This document shows, one piece after another, positions 31,313 to 44,010 of a DNA stretch of 64,000 nt; positions within the stretch are counted from its first letter, which is position 1, and every line of letters starts with the position of its first letter. The DNA is taken from assembly GCF_963259705.1 (NCBI RefSeq), contig NC_081841.1:115170979-115234978 (forward strand), in the 5' to 3' direction. A program made the translations under genes and the position numbers. The stretch is from Myotis daubentonii. Taxonomy: Eukaryota > Chordata > Mammalia > Chiroptera > Vespertilionidae. Below the pieces are notes generated by a model. The model had not been told where the DNA came from. It ran no database searches and saw only the letters and a list, made by a program, of their open reading frames with translations.

Positions 31313-33546
31313 ACCCTTTATTATTTGATTGATAGATGAAAATATTTCTTCACTCTCCCTCTAAATTTCCATCAGTGCATATAGCAAACCTATGAGGTTT
31401 TTAATATCATGGGACATTGGGATTTTAATTTTGAAATGAAAATGGAAAACTCACAATTAAAATTTCAACTCCTGGCTTCACTTTTATGACAATTTTAATA
31501 AATCAGTAATTGTTTACAAAGCTAATAAACTGTTTTACAGGAGGTTATTTGGGCTCATATCAATTAGAATTAGAGTTTAATTCCTCAATTCTTTTTAAGG
31601 CAACTGGATCCCCCCAAGAAGCAGAGAAAATTAACAGAAATCTAAGAATTGTTTTTAATGGAGCCAGATACAGAATGGAGGGGTCTACTATAAAATCCAT
31701 AGTTCTTTCTTATTTCTTAAATCAATACTTGAGAAATTAATTTATGCCAAGCCCCAGAATAACAGGAGAACTTTGACCTAAAGAAAGTTAATTTTATTTA
31801 GTTAAAACTTAAATGATGATTTTATGGAAAATAAACTTTTCCACTAATATGAATATTCTTATAATATCTCTTTAAACATTTAAAGGAATAGATGGAGCTA
31901 ACTGAATTTAAAATAAAATGCAAAATGCCTGATAATAATAATATATTTTAAGTGTAGTCTTAAATATTTCAATGTGAATATACTAAAGAGATAAACTTCT
32001 GGGATTAATATTTTAAAATCATAATACAACTTTATATCACTAAAATGATCACAATATCATAGGTTTAATAACTATATAGAATAACAAACTCTCTGGAAAG
32101 TGCATCATGACATTCTTTTGAGTTTAAAAAAAAATTATTTTTCCATACAAACAACTAGTTTAGCATTGGTGGATTTAGCAAAGTGAGGGTTCTGAAGAGT
32201 CTTAATAAGTAAAGCTTTGCTTAATAAGGGATCTATCTGTTTGACCAGGTGATTAGATGTTATCTCAGATAAACTGATATGCTGGAATTTCTTAATGTGA
32301 ACAGTGAAATATTTATTAGTTTACAAACTTCCCTGGGAAAAGTTTTTCTAGAACAAAAATTAATGTTGACGCAGATTCCTAGTGATGTATGTAGTTGCAG
32401 TTCCCACAGGTGATATGATATTTGTCCCTCATTTAGAATTTTTCTATATGAAAGAGTCATTCTTACATATCCTATGTTGCACTATGAAGTCCTTCAATAT
32501 GAGGTCTTATAACTTTTATAACTATGAAAATTTTTGGTCATTACTACTAAAATACTCTTACATTCCATTATTTTATGTTATATTTATGTAATCTTTTTAA
32601 TATAGATTTTCACCCTATTATATCTATTTTTTCTCTTAACTTTTTTATTTAAAAAACTACGGGTATCTTATGACCTGAACTTTCAATTCACTGATTCATT
32701 TGGTGGTCATTCTACCAGTGTTTTCCATTACTTCTTAAAGATTTCTTATTCCCCAGTTTTTCTTCTGTCCTCTTTTATAATTGTGTACATATTAATATTG
32801 ATAGTTTTATCATTATTTGGTAAATTAACTCTCCTGCTCCTATTAAAAGGTATTGAAATTGCTTTCCCAGTCTTGTATTTTTCCCTCTTTGCTCCTTTTC
32901 CTCTGGAAGCATCAGCCATGTGACTAAAGCCATATGCCCTTTTGATGATTTTAGGTAGTAGAGGTGAGAAGCATATTCCAAAACTGAGAGCTATACATTT
33001 GTTGATATACACATTACAGTTGTAATTCTTCATATGATAACAAAAGCTTGGGGATAAAGATATGTAGAAAATAAAAGTAGGTAAAAAATGAAAGCATTTG
33101 TACACTATTTGATAGTTTAGTAACTATTAACTGGATGTTCAGTTATTGCACTCAGCAGGCTGACAGGTGCTAAACAAATTTTAGGCAAGTGATTAAAGCA
33201 ATTTTACCCTACTTATTTTATCTAACATAACAGTGGAATAACTATAAAGGCATAGTAATTCATTGATTCATGAACTTTTAGGCACTTACTATTTGGTTAG
33301 CACTGTGGATGAAAAATTGTATGTCACAATTACATGTATAGTAAGAAATATTCTAAATTTAAGAGATCCACAAAATGTATTAAGATGCTTTAAAAAGGTC
33401 ATTTAACCCTGCCTTAAGAGGAAGAAAAGAGAAATCCTTAGAGACAATGATACTTCACAGAGGGTTTAAAAACATGGAAGGAATTTCTAGTGTGTTAAGG
33501 GATAGAAGGTTACTCTGGTTTAAAGAACAGTATAAGAAAATGCTGA
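31313..33546. other. AT-rich sequence, no gene recognised
   Basis: About 2.2 kb of old AT-rich sequence. The longest open stretches (76 codons at 31510-31740 and 119 codons at 33105-32746) show no domain, signal or codon pattern that would support a gene. Near 33260-33330 'attcatgaacttttaggcac' and 'ttagcactgtggatga' hint at a worn L2/MIR fragment, too weak to call. Confidence 0.5.
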
Positions 33547-33634
33547 GAGGGAATCCCAACATGGTGGCCATCAGGATGGCAGTGAGGGAGAGAGTGAGTG
33601 AGCAAAGGAGTGAGAGGGGAGTGTTTGGACATGT

Positions 33635-33635
<1 letters not shown>

Positions 33636-33675
<40 letters not shown>
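33636..33675. repeat. (TG)n microsatellite in the L1-5 5' UTR
   Basis: About 20 TG units lie about 90 bp from the element's start. L1-7 has a (GT)n at the same relative place (59613-59649), so the repeat is part of the L1 subfamily's 5' UTR. Confidence 0.98.
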
Positions 33676-33677
<2 letters not shown>

Positions 33678-34641
33678 GGGAAGTTAGATCTCACAGGAGT
33701 CTCAGGGACTGGCAGATCATGTTCTCCTGAATGGGGAGCCTCTGCTATCTCCACAGGAACTCCCAGGTCAGGCACAGCTCTGGTGAAGACACCATGCCAT
33801 CTTGAAGGGGGGAGCAGCAGAGGCCAGTAGCACAGCCACACCAACACCAAGACTGGCATCAGACACAAACCCACACAGTGAGTAGCTTACCAGACATAAC
33901 TTGCAAGGGACCACCACCCCACCCCTGCAAAGTGGTGCACTACCTTGCTGAGGGCTCCCAGACGACTATAGTGAGTGCATAACAGAGAGTTCTACCATAA
34001 TGCCCCTCCCATGCTCCAGGACCCTGTACTTCAGGATCTCACACTGTCAGTGCATGCCAGAGGGACCCTTCTCCCCTCCCAACTCAGGCCCCAGGACCAC
34101 GCTGCAAGTTCACAACCCAGCGCATTGCCCAGCTCAGACCACGGGATGGCACAGCAAGTGCACACCAGAGGGACCTAGAATGCCACCCTGCTGAGGGTGC
34201 TAGGGCCGCACAATGAATTGCATGCCAGAGGCTCTAGGACCTCATAGGGAGTCACATACCAGAGGAACTGTGCACATGTCTTATTGACCTTGAGCATGGC
34301 AACAGACAACTGAGGGAACAGATCTATGGGGGGAGGGAATACAACTCAGAGCAGAGACAATAAAGGTGTGAAACTCAAAGTAGACCCAGGCTCTGGCTAA
34401 GGAGTCCTGGACCTATGGACTGATAGAGCCTTCAACCTCTAGAACTCATTCAGGTTGCCCAGAGCCAGAAAGAGACAGAAAATCACATTGCATAAAAACA
34501 AATACAAAAAGATAGCAAAAATGAGGAGACAAAAAAAAAACAATCCCAAGAGAAAAGAAAAGGAGGAATTGCCAGGAAAGGAACTAAATGAAATGGAGTC
34601 AAGCAATTTGTCAGAGAAAGAATTCAGAGTAATGGTTAGAA

Positions 34642-34876
34642 CAGGGGTGGGCAAACATTTTGACTCGAGGGCCACAATGGGTTCTTAAACTGGACCGGAG
34701 GGCCGGAACAAATGCATGGATGGAGTGTTTGTGTGAACTAATACATGTTACCACTGCTGTTGGTGAAGGAGCGGAGGGGAGAGCAAGAGAACCCTCCGCT
34801 CTTTCGGCTCCGTGGGCCGGATAGAACAGCCTAACGGGCCGGATCCGGCCCATGGGCCGTAGTTTGCCCACGGCTG
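34642..34876. mobile_element. Non-autonomous hAT element, 235 bp, 8-bp target duplication
   Basis: The terminal inverted repeats are CAGGGGTGGGCAAAC on the left and GTTTGCCCACGGCTG on the right (13 of 15 pair). The perfect 8-bp target duplication ggttagaa is at 34634-34641 and 34877-34884, the hAT hallmark. The body contains 'gggccacaatgggttctta' and 'gggccggatccggcccatgg'. It has no coding capacity and would have needed a transposase from elsewhere. Confidence 0.95.
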
Positions 34877-35488
34877 GGTTAGAAGGATGCTCAAATGTCT
34901 AGATGAGAAATTCACCAACATGTGTAAGAAACAAGAATGAAATGAAGAATGACATAGCAGCAATAAAGAACATAATGGAAGGATTCAACAGTAGACTAGA
35001 AGAAGCTAATGACAAAATCAGCAAGTTAGAAGGCAGGGTAGAAAAAAACACTTAATCTGAACAGAAATTGGGGGAAAAGAGTTAAAAAGCAAGAGAAGAG
35101 TTTTAGGGAGCTTTGGGAATAGATGAAACAAAGCAACATCCACATAACAGGGGTTCCAGAATGAGAGGAAGCTGAGCAAGGAATAGAAAACCTTTTGAAG
35201 AAAAAAATGAAGGAAATCTTCCCTGACGTGGGAAAGAAAAATGTCATACAAGCACAGAGAGTCCAAAAAAGATGAACCCCAAATCACCCACACCAAGACG
35301 TGTCATAATTAAAATTTCAAACGTTAATAACAAAGAAAGAATCTTATGGGCAACAAGAGAGAGACAAGGGATCTCCCATTAGACTGTCAAGTGATTTCTC
35401 AACAGAAACACATCAGGGCTGAAAGGGAAGGGAATGAAGTATACAAAGTAATGAAAAGCAAGGGACTAAATCTAAGAATACTCTATCC

Positions 35489-35557
35489 CAGTGGTCACCA
35501 ACTGGTGATCTCCAGACCACTGGTGGCCTGTGAGGTCTGAAAGGTTGGTGACCACTG
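35489..35557. mobile_element. Tiny hAT-type MITE, 69 bp
   Basis: A perfect 14-bp inverted repeat, CAGTGGTCACCAAC and GTTGGTGACCACTG, bounds 69 bp. The flanks ctctatcc and atctattt fit a decayed 8-bp duplication, since L1 text ('actctatccagcaagg' in other copies) resumes on both sides. It is far too short to encode anything. Confidence 0.85.
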
Positions 35558-35731
35558 ATCTATTTAGTAAGGCTTTCATTAGAAACCAAAGGTGAAATCA
35601 GGAACTTTGCAGAAAACAACAGACTAAGGGGGTTTATTACCACCAAACCATAAATGGAAGAAATTCTAAAGGTGCTGTTTTAAGAAGAAGGAATAGAAAG
35701 ACAGGGAGAAAAACACATACAATGAATAAAA

Positions 35732-37618
35732 ATGGCAACAAACGAGTACCGTTCAATAATAACCTTAAACATAAATGGTTTAAATGCTCCAATCAAAAAA
35801 TATAGGGTGGCTGAATAGATAAGAACACATGACCCATATGCTATCTACAAGAGACCCACCTCAGAACAAAGGACTCACACAGACTGAAAATGAAGGGATG
35901 GAAATTTTTTTTTCAGGCAAATGGAGAAAAAAAAAGCTGGGGTAGCAATACTTATATCTGACAAAATAGATTTACAGGTGAAGTTCATAACAGGAAATAA
36001 GGAAGGCTACTTCATAATACTAAAGGGAACAATTCAACAAGAAGATATAACTCTGGTAAACATATATGCACCCAATACAGGAGCACCCAAATACATAAAA
36101 AAAATCTGGAAGAAGTCAAGGGAGAGTTTGACAACAATACAATGAGAGTAGGGAACTTAAATACCCCATTGACATCACTGGATAAATCTTGTAGCTAATA
36201 AATCAACAAGGAAACAGCAATCCTAAATGACTCACTAGATCAGATGAAACTAATTGACATCTTCAGAACATTTCACCCCAAAGCTATAGAATATATATTC
36301 TTCTCAAGTGCACAAAGGACATTTTCAAAGATAGACCACATATTGGGACACAGGCAAAGTCTCATCAAATTCAAGAAGATTGAAATCATATCAAGCATCT
36401 CCTCACATCACCATGGCATAAAATTAGAAATCAGCTATAATAAAACAATTAAACACATAGAGACTAAATAGCCATGCTGTTAAACAATGAATGGGTTACC
36501 AAAGAGATCAAAGAATAAATAAAAAAAAAACATTCTGGAAAGAAAAAATGACAATGAAAACACAACAAGCCAAAATCTATGGGACACAGTGAAAGTAAAC
36601 CTGAGAGGGAGGTTCATAGCACTACAGGCCTACCTAAAAAAAATCAAGAAAAACTGGTAATAAGTTATCTAACCCTACAACTTAAAGAATTAGAAAGAGA
36701 GTAACAAGAAAAGCCCAGAGTAAGTAAAAGGAAGGAAGTAATAAAGATCAGAGCAGAAATAAATGACAGAGACAAAAAAAAAAGATCAATAGAACCAAGA
36801 GCTGGTTCTTTGAAAAGATAAACAAGATTGAAGAACTTGTAGCCAGTCTTACCAAGAAACAAAAAGAAGGCCCAAATTTTATAAAAAATCAGAAATGAAA
36901 GAGGTGAACTAACAGCTGACCCCACAGAAATACAAAGAATTGTAAAAACAAACAAACAAAAAAAAACCAACCTCCCCCCAAACAAAACAAAACAAAACAA
37001 AACAAACAAAAAAAAAAAACCCAAAAAACTATGAACAACACTATTCCAATAAACTGGACAACCTTGACCAAATGGACATATTCCTAGAAAAATATAGCCT
37101 TCCAAAACTTAATTAAGAAGAATCAGAAAATCTGAATAGGCCAATAACTACTGATGAAATTAAAGGGGTAATCAAAAAACTTCCAGCAAACAAGAGACCT
37201 GCTCTGGATGGCATCACAAAGGAGTTTCACCAGAAATTCAGAGAAGAACTAACACCTGTCCTCCTCAGTCTATTCCAAAAAATTCAAGAGACAGGAACAC
37301 TTCCAAGTTCTTTCTATGAGGCCAGCATTACCCTAATACCAAAATCAGATAAAGACACAACAAAGGAAGAGAATTACAGGCCAATATCCCTGATGAGCAT
37401 AGATGCTAAAATCCTCAACAAATATTAGCAAATAGCATACATCAATACATTTAAAAGATCATACACCATGACCAAGTGTGGTGTTTATTTTGGGAAGGCA
37501 TAGCTAGTACAATATCTGTAAATCAATACATGTGATACATCACATAAACAAATTGAAAGACAAAAATCACCCGATCATATCAATTGATGCAGAAAAAGCA
37601 TTTGACAAAATCCAACAC
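35732..37618 (+). pseudogene. L1-5 ORF2 pseudogene, 5' part
   Basis: The start is ATG at 35732 (MATNEYRSIITLNINGLNA). Endonuclease motifs are readable in pieces: 'LQETHL' near 35840, a damaged 'GNLNTPLTS' near 36150 (the active-site Asp changed to Asn) and '[11 protein letters not shown]' near 36330. RT begins near 37130. It breaks at the L1-6 insertion after the text for '[11 protein letters not shown]'. Frameshifts and poly(A)-type expansions, such as A-rich 36940-37020, break the frame many times. Confidence 0.88.
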
Positions 37619-38037
37619 TCTTTTTTGGGGGGGTGGGAAGGGAATTTATTTATTTTTTTACTAATTCTTTATTGTTGAAAGTATTACATATGTTCCCCTT
37701 TTTCCCCCATTCACCCCTTCCAGCCTACCCCTGCCCCCAGGCCTTCACTGCCCCATTATCTGTGTCAATGAGCCATGCATATATGTATACAAGTTCTTTT
37801 GTTTGATTACCACATACCCTCCTCCTCATTCCCTCAGAGATTCCCCACTCTGTCCATGCTTCCATGTCTCTGGATCCAGTCCGTTCATCAGATTATTTTG
37901 TCACTTAGATTCCATATATGAGTGAGATCATGTGATACTTGTCTTTCTCTGACTGGCTTATTTCCTTTAGCATGATACACTCCAGGTCTCTCAATACTGT
38001 CTCAAAGGGTAAGAGATTCTTCTTTTTTATTGCTGCA

Positions 38038-38330
38038 CTAGATGCCCAGTGCACGAAATCCATGCACTCTGGGGGGGGGGGTACCCCAGCCTGGCCTGTG
38101 CCCTCTCACAGTGTGGGAGCCCCTCAATTGATTGCCCCAAAGAGGTAGGCTGCGTATGTGGGGCCACAGGATCCCTGGTGGAAGCCACGTGTAGCAGCCG
38201 CCAGGACCCCACCCTCATAGCGCATGTGCTGGGACATGGGAGCCCCACCTCCGCTGTGCATGCAGCCATCTTGTGACAGTGTGACAGCATCACAGCATGG
38301 TGGTGTGAGGATCACCTCGGCTTTTTTTAG
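38038..38330 (-). mobile_element. Helitron remnant in L1-6
   Basis: The left end is CTAG at 38038-38041, followed by the reverse of a HeliBat 3' end ('gcccagtgcacgaaatccat' and then 'gcactctgggg'), so the element is on the minus strand. Its body ('cctggcctgtgccctctcac') matches the 3' region of the X module at 44.05 kb. The 5' end near 38330 lacks the usual TCCTATATAATAAAAG and is probably deleted. Confidence 0.8.
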
Positions 38331-38970
38331 TAAGGTAGTATTCTACAGTATAAATGTACTATAGCATTTTTATCTACTCATCTACTGATGAGCACTTGGG
38401 CTATGTCAAGGTCTTAGCTATTGTGAATTGTGCTGCTATGGACATAGGGGTGTATACATTCTTGCTATTTCAGGTTTCTTAAGATATATTCCTAAAAGTG
38501 GGATCACTGGGTCAAATGGCATTTCCATATTTAATTTTTTGAGGAAACTCCATATTGTTTTCCATAAATGGGTGCACCAGCAGTGTACTTGGGTCCCCTT
38601 TTTTCCACATCCTCATCAGCACTTGGCATTTGTTGATTTGTTGGTGATAGCCATTCTGACAAGTGTGAGGTAATACCTCATTGTCATTTTAATTTTCATC
38701 TCTCTGATGATCAGTGACTTTAGAACATTTTTTCATGTGTCTCTTGGTCATTTGTATTTTCTCTTTGGAGAAGTGTCCATTTAGGTGCCTTGCCCATTTT
38801 TAAATTGGATTGTTTGTATTCCTTAAGATCTATAAGTTCCTTATATATTTTGGATACTAACCCTTTATCATTAAATTATGGACAAATATTTTCTCCCATA
38901 CAGTGGCTACCTTTTTGTTTTGTTGATGGTTTATTTGCTGTGTAGAAACTCTTTATTTTGATGTAGTCCT

Positions 38971-38972
38971 AT

Positions 38973-39019
<47 letters not shown>

Positions 39020-39021
39020 TT
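38971..39021. repeat. (ATTT)n microsatellite
   Basis: About 13 units of ATTT lie in the L1-6 ORF2 region. It probably expanded from a short A-rich run in L1. Confidence 0.97.
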
Positions 39022-42000
39022 TTTCTCCTTAGTTTCCTTGGTCCTATGTCATGTATCTATAAACATATTGCTAAGAAAGTTGCCTGAGATTTTGCTGCCT
39101 ATGGTTTTTTTCTAGGATTTTTATGGTTTTATGACTCACATTGAAGTCTTTTATCCATTTTTATTTTATTCTTGTGTATGCTGTAAGTTGGTGGTCTAGA
39201 TTCTTTCTTTTTGCATGTGCATATTCAATTTTCCCAACACCATTTACTGAAGAGACTGTATTGACTCCATTATATGATCTTGCCTCCTTTGTCAAATATT
39301 AATTTAGCATAATGGCTTGGGTCAATTTGTGGGTTCTCTATTCTGTTCCATTGATCTATATGCCTGTTCTTGTGCAGTACCAAGCTTTGTAGTATAACTT
39401 GAAATCTAGTATTGTGATTCCTCCAACCTTGTTCTTCTTTCTCAAGATTGCTGCAGTTATTCTGGGTCTTTTGGGTTCCATATAAATTTTTTGGAGTATT
39501 TGCTATAGATCTATGAAATATGCTATTGGTATTTTAATAGGGATTACATCGAGTCTGTAGATTGCCTCAGGTAGTACGGATATTTTATTGATGTTGATTC
39601 TACCAATCCATGAACATCGTATATTCTTCCACTTATTTATATCTTCCTCTAGCTCTTTTTTCAACACCCCCTAGTTTTCCAAGTACAGGTATTTTGCCTC
39701 TGTGGTTAAGTTTATTCCTAAGTATCTTATTTTTTTTGTTGCTGTGGTAAATGTAATTGCTTGTTTAGTTTCTCCTTATGAAAATTCATTATTGGTTTAT
39801 GAAAAATCCACCGATTTGGGGGTGTTGATTTTGCTTCCTGCTACATTGCCAAATTCATTTATTAAATATAGTAGTTTTATGGTGGAGTCTTTAGGGTTTC
39901 TATATACAATATCATGTCATCTGCAAATAATAAGAGTTTTACTTCCTCCTTTCCAATTTGGATGACCTTTATTTCTTCTTCTTTCCTGATCACTGTGGCT
40001 AAGACTTCCAGTACTATGTTGACTAAGAGTGGTAAATGCCAACATCCCTGTCTTGTTCCTGCTCTTAGGGAAAATGTTTTTTCTTTTTTCCCAGTGAGTA
40101 TGATGTTTGCTGTAAGTTTGTCATATATGACCTTTATCATCTTGAGATGCTCCCTGTATTCTTAGTTTCCTGAGAGTCTTTATTAAAAATTGGTGTTGGA
40201 TTTTATTGAATGCTTTCTCTGAATCAGTTGATATGATCATGTGATTTTTGTCTTTCAATTTGTTTATGAAATGTATCATGTTTGTTGATTTGCAAATATT
40301 GTACCAGCCTTGCATCCCTGGAATAAATACCACTTGGTCATGATGTATGGTATTTTTAATATATTGCTGGATCTTATTTATTAGTATTTTTTTGAGAATT
40401 ATAGCATCTATGTTCATCAAGGATATTGGCCTGTAATTCTCTTTCTTTGTGATGTCTTCATCTGGTTTTGGAATTAGGTTAATGCTGGCCTCATAAAAAG
40501 AGTTTGGAAGGGTTCCTTCCTCTTTGATTTTTTGGAATAGTTTGAGGAGTATATGTGTTAGTTCTTTGAATGTTTGGTGAAACTTCCCTGTGAAGCCATC
40601 CAGACCTGGGATTTTGTTTGCTGGAAGTGTTTTTGATTACTTCTATTTCATCAGTTGTTATTGGCCTATTCAGGTTTGCTGATTCATCCTGATTCAATTT
40701 TGGTAGACTGTGTTTTTCTAGGAATTTGTCCATTTCATCCTCATTGTCCAGTTTGTTGGCATATAGTTGTTCATACTATTTCCTTAACAATCCTTTGTAT
40801 TTCTGTGGTGTCAGTGGTTACTTCTCCACTTTAGTTTCTGATTTTATTTATTTGTGCTCTTTCTCTTTGTTTCTTGATGAGTCTGGCTAATGATTAATCA
40901 ATCTTGTTTATCTTTTCAAAGAACCAGCTCTTGGTTTCATTTATTTTTTTTTGTATTATTGTTTTAGTCTCTATGTCATTTATTTCTGCTCTAATATTTT
41001 TTATTTCCTTCCTCCTACTTACTCTGCGCTTTTCTTGTTCTCTTTCTAGTTCTTTAAGTTGTAGGGTTTAATTTTTATTTATGATTTTTCTTGTGTTTTT
41101 TTTTTGTTTGTTTGTTTGTTTTTTTTTATTTTGGTAGGCTTATAGTGCTATGACCTTCCTTCTCAGGACTTCTTTTGCTGGGTACTAGAGATTTTGAGTT
41201 GTGTGTTCATTTTCATTTGTTTCCAGTAAGTTTTTAATTTTTTTATTGATCTTCTGGTAACCTATTCATTGTTTAGTAAGATGTAATTTAGTCTCCATGT
41301 GCTTGAATGGTTTTGGTTGTTTTTACCATAGTTGATGTATAATTTCATTCCACTGTGATCTGAGAAGATGCTTGATATGATTTCAATTTTCTTGAAATTA
41401 TACAGACTTATGTCCTAACATGTGGTCTATCTTTGTGAATGATCCATGTACACTTGAGAAGAATGTGTATTCTGCAGCTTTGAAATGAAATGTTTCTTTA
41501 ATGTAAATTAAGTCCATCTGATCCAGAGTGTCCCTTAGAGTCACTGTTTCCTTGTTCAGTTTTTTCCTGGAAGATTTATCCAGTGAAGTCAGTAGGGTGT
41601 TAAAGTCCCTTACTATGACTGTATTGTTGTGTTTCTCTCCCTTAAAGTCCTTTTTTTTATTTAGCTGCTCCTATAATGCATGCATATATGATTACCAGGG
41701 TTATATCCTCTTGTTGGATCACTCTCTTTAGTATTATGTAGTGACCTTTATTGTTTCCTGTGATGGCCTTCATTTTGAAGTCTATCTGTCAGATAAGTAC
41801 TGCTACTTCAGCTTTTTACTTTATTTTTCATTTGCATGGAATTATTTTTTTTTACATCCCTTCACTTTCAACTTCTATGTATCTTTTGTTCTGAGGTGGG
41901 TCTCTGTTATACAGCAATAGTTGAGTCATGTTTTTCTATCCATTCAGCTACCCTATGCCTTTTGTTTTTCTTTTTGTGTGGCATGCTGAAGCAACATGCA

Positions 42001-42539
42001 ATTTTTTGAGAAATGTTAGGCAATTATGAAGCATGAGCCAAGACAGGTTGTTCTTATGGAAAAGCTTGGGTGGGTCCAAAAGTTGGGTGTGGCATGATCT
42101 CAGGGACTCTGCAGGGTAGGGCAAACAGTGGTAGCCAGATTGTTGGAGACTCATATATGGTGCCAGCCTTCTGACTCTGTTGAAAGGAACAATGGCCTCT
42201 GCCAGTACTTCTATTTTGGAGAAAGCTGCCCCTCCCCAGCTCTCACCCTAATACCAGACAATTCAGTTCCTCCCTATAAGTCTCTGGTTCCTTTGGAGCT
42301 GCTGGCCCAGTGTTGGAGCTCAGAGCAAATGAGTCTGAGTGACTCCATGTGCAGGCCCTTTACAAAGACTGCTGAGACTTTAGCAGCTCTTCGTCTCACT
42401 TAGTAACCATCCCCACTAGTTTTAATAGCCAGAAGTTATGGGGGCTTTTCTTCTGGGTACTGGTACCCTGGGATGGTGCTACTGATGGTACTGAGATACC
42501 CTATGCTTCTTGATTGGAACATTTAATCCATTTACTTTT

Positions 42540-42871
42540 TGAAAGGTTCGGAGTGGGCTGGGGTCACACAACTATGACATGAGGCCATAATGTATCAAAA
42601 GAGATTTTATTCCGGGCACCTGGGTACAGGTGGGCTGAGACCGAGAAAGGCATCAGCAAAGAGAGCAGGGAGAAATAGGTTTTTATTAATTTTTTGCTGG
42701 CTATAAGCCAGTCTGCTGATGTAAGGGTCTGGTGCATCCTTGGTTCCTCCCATGCCAGGTGTCTTCTGGTTATCTGAGCTATGCTGTGCTCAAGGCTACA
42801 AACTTTCTGCAAGATATATGCTAAGCACATAAGTTTTTCTCTGCCCCATTTTATTGTCTTTAACCCTTTCA
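42540..42871 (-). repeat. ERV-A 3' LTR
   Basis: A 332-bp LTR, TGAAAGGTTC...TAACCCTTTCA. It aligns with 48271-48828 once the Ves SINE is removed, with frequent substitutions and a roughly 18-bp length difference near 42710. Confidence 0.88.
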
Positions 42872-42981
42872 TTCCTGTCTTAAAGGGTATATATAAAGGA
42901 AAAGAAGGGGTATGGAGTTACCATTTCTCTTTGTCTGCTTCATGCATGGGAAGGCCTGGTGTGGATGCCTAAGGAGTAAAT

Positions 42982-43239
42982 TCAGATTATTTCCTGAGAT
43001 ATAGGCCTGTAGGGTCCCTTTACCTGGGTAAGGACAAACTGTCTTACTGCTTTAACTAGGACTTGTAATCTTGTTTTTATAAATTTGGTAACTATCCTGA
43101 AAATGCAAGGCTTGAAGAGGAGGAGTAAGAGAAATAGTGTCAGGGGGCACCAAAGGGGTAAAATCCAGGTTAATTTGGGCAGAGCTGCTTGTAGGCTGGA
43201 CCATATGGACTGCTCTATGCTGTCCTGACTGATTTTCAT
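42982..43239 (-). pseudogene. ERV-A env remnant, transmembrane anchor and tail
   Basis: The minus-strand frame holds a hydrophobic run 'LWCPLTLFLLLLLFKPCIF' after a Trp/Leu/Pro stretch. A basic amphipathic tail ('VTKFIKTRLQVLVKAV') follows. This is the layout of a class I Env membrane anchor and cytoplasmic tail. The fusion peptide, immunosuppressive segment and surface unit are not readable upstream, so env is broken. The assignment rests on pattern and on position just before the 3' LTR. Confidence 0.6.
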
Positions 43240-44010
43240 GAGCCATTGAGTATTCTGTGAATGTGTTGTGTGTGTGTGTGTTTTTTTTTTCTTGACCTGT
43301 AGAGTTTAGATAAAAACCAGGAGATGTTAGCAATTAAACCCTTCCCTCTTTGGTTAAAAGATGATCTAGGGCGAGTAGGGGGACCATTTTAGGGATATAA
43401 GAGACCTGAAAGATTTAGAAGCAGTATGAAGGTAAACAAATAGATGTGATCTGAAGAGAAATACTTTAAATTACCCTGGAGCCAGAGGTCTGTAATGAGT
43501 TCAAACATATCTTGCACTGTTCAGATGGGATATTCTGTGCCAGGTGGGGGAATGTTGTTACTAATTATCTGCAGGAATGTGGAAGTCTGGGTATATACTT
43601 TATTAGTCATTCAGCTGATAAACAAAAGGGGCTATTTTCTCCCAGGAAGGCTAGTGGGAGGATAGGTTATTTTGGAGGTGAGGTTTTCGTGTGTGTGTTT
43701 TTTCCAGTTTTGCCCCTTGTTAGGCATTTGGAGCTTTTTGCTCTGGTGAGTTTTTACATCTGTATCTGGCCTATTGTCCTTGCTCTGGGGGTCAGAGGGA
43801 TGATGAGGGCTGGGCAAAAAAGGAGGTTGTGATGGTATCTAGGGGTGGTGTTTTCTGAGTACAAGTAGGGCTTGTAATCTGGTGGGGACAAACTGTTTTA
43901 TACATTTTGGTATTATTGTGATAAAAGTTAGAACAATAAGAGTTATGATAAATGGTCTGGTGGAAGGAAAGAGACATTAGTTTGTAGGGTTGTAGTCTAA
44001 TATATTAAAA

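Larger units (their letters stand above)
34521..35680 (+). pseudogene. L1-5 ORF1 pseudogene with two hAT insertions
   Basis: The start is ATG at 34521, reading MRRQKKNNPKRKEKEELPG. About 40 codons are open, then the hAT at 34642-34876 interrupts. Beyond it come a coiled-coil stretch near 34960-35030 ('GFNSRLEEANDKISKLEGR'), the RRM region near 35280-35340 and the C-terminal domain near 35400-35480. A 69-bp hAT cuts the last. Many stops and frameshifts leave no product. The protein would be the L1 RNA chaperone. Confidence 0.85.

Noticed and set aside
33547..40000. A twin-primed inverted L1 at the 37618/37619 switch.
   Set aside because: The minus-strand part runs back through a whole ORF2, ORF1 and 5' UTR, and the plus-strand L1 resumes at 58501, so it is an insertion of a second L1.
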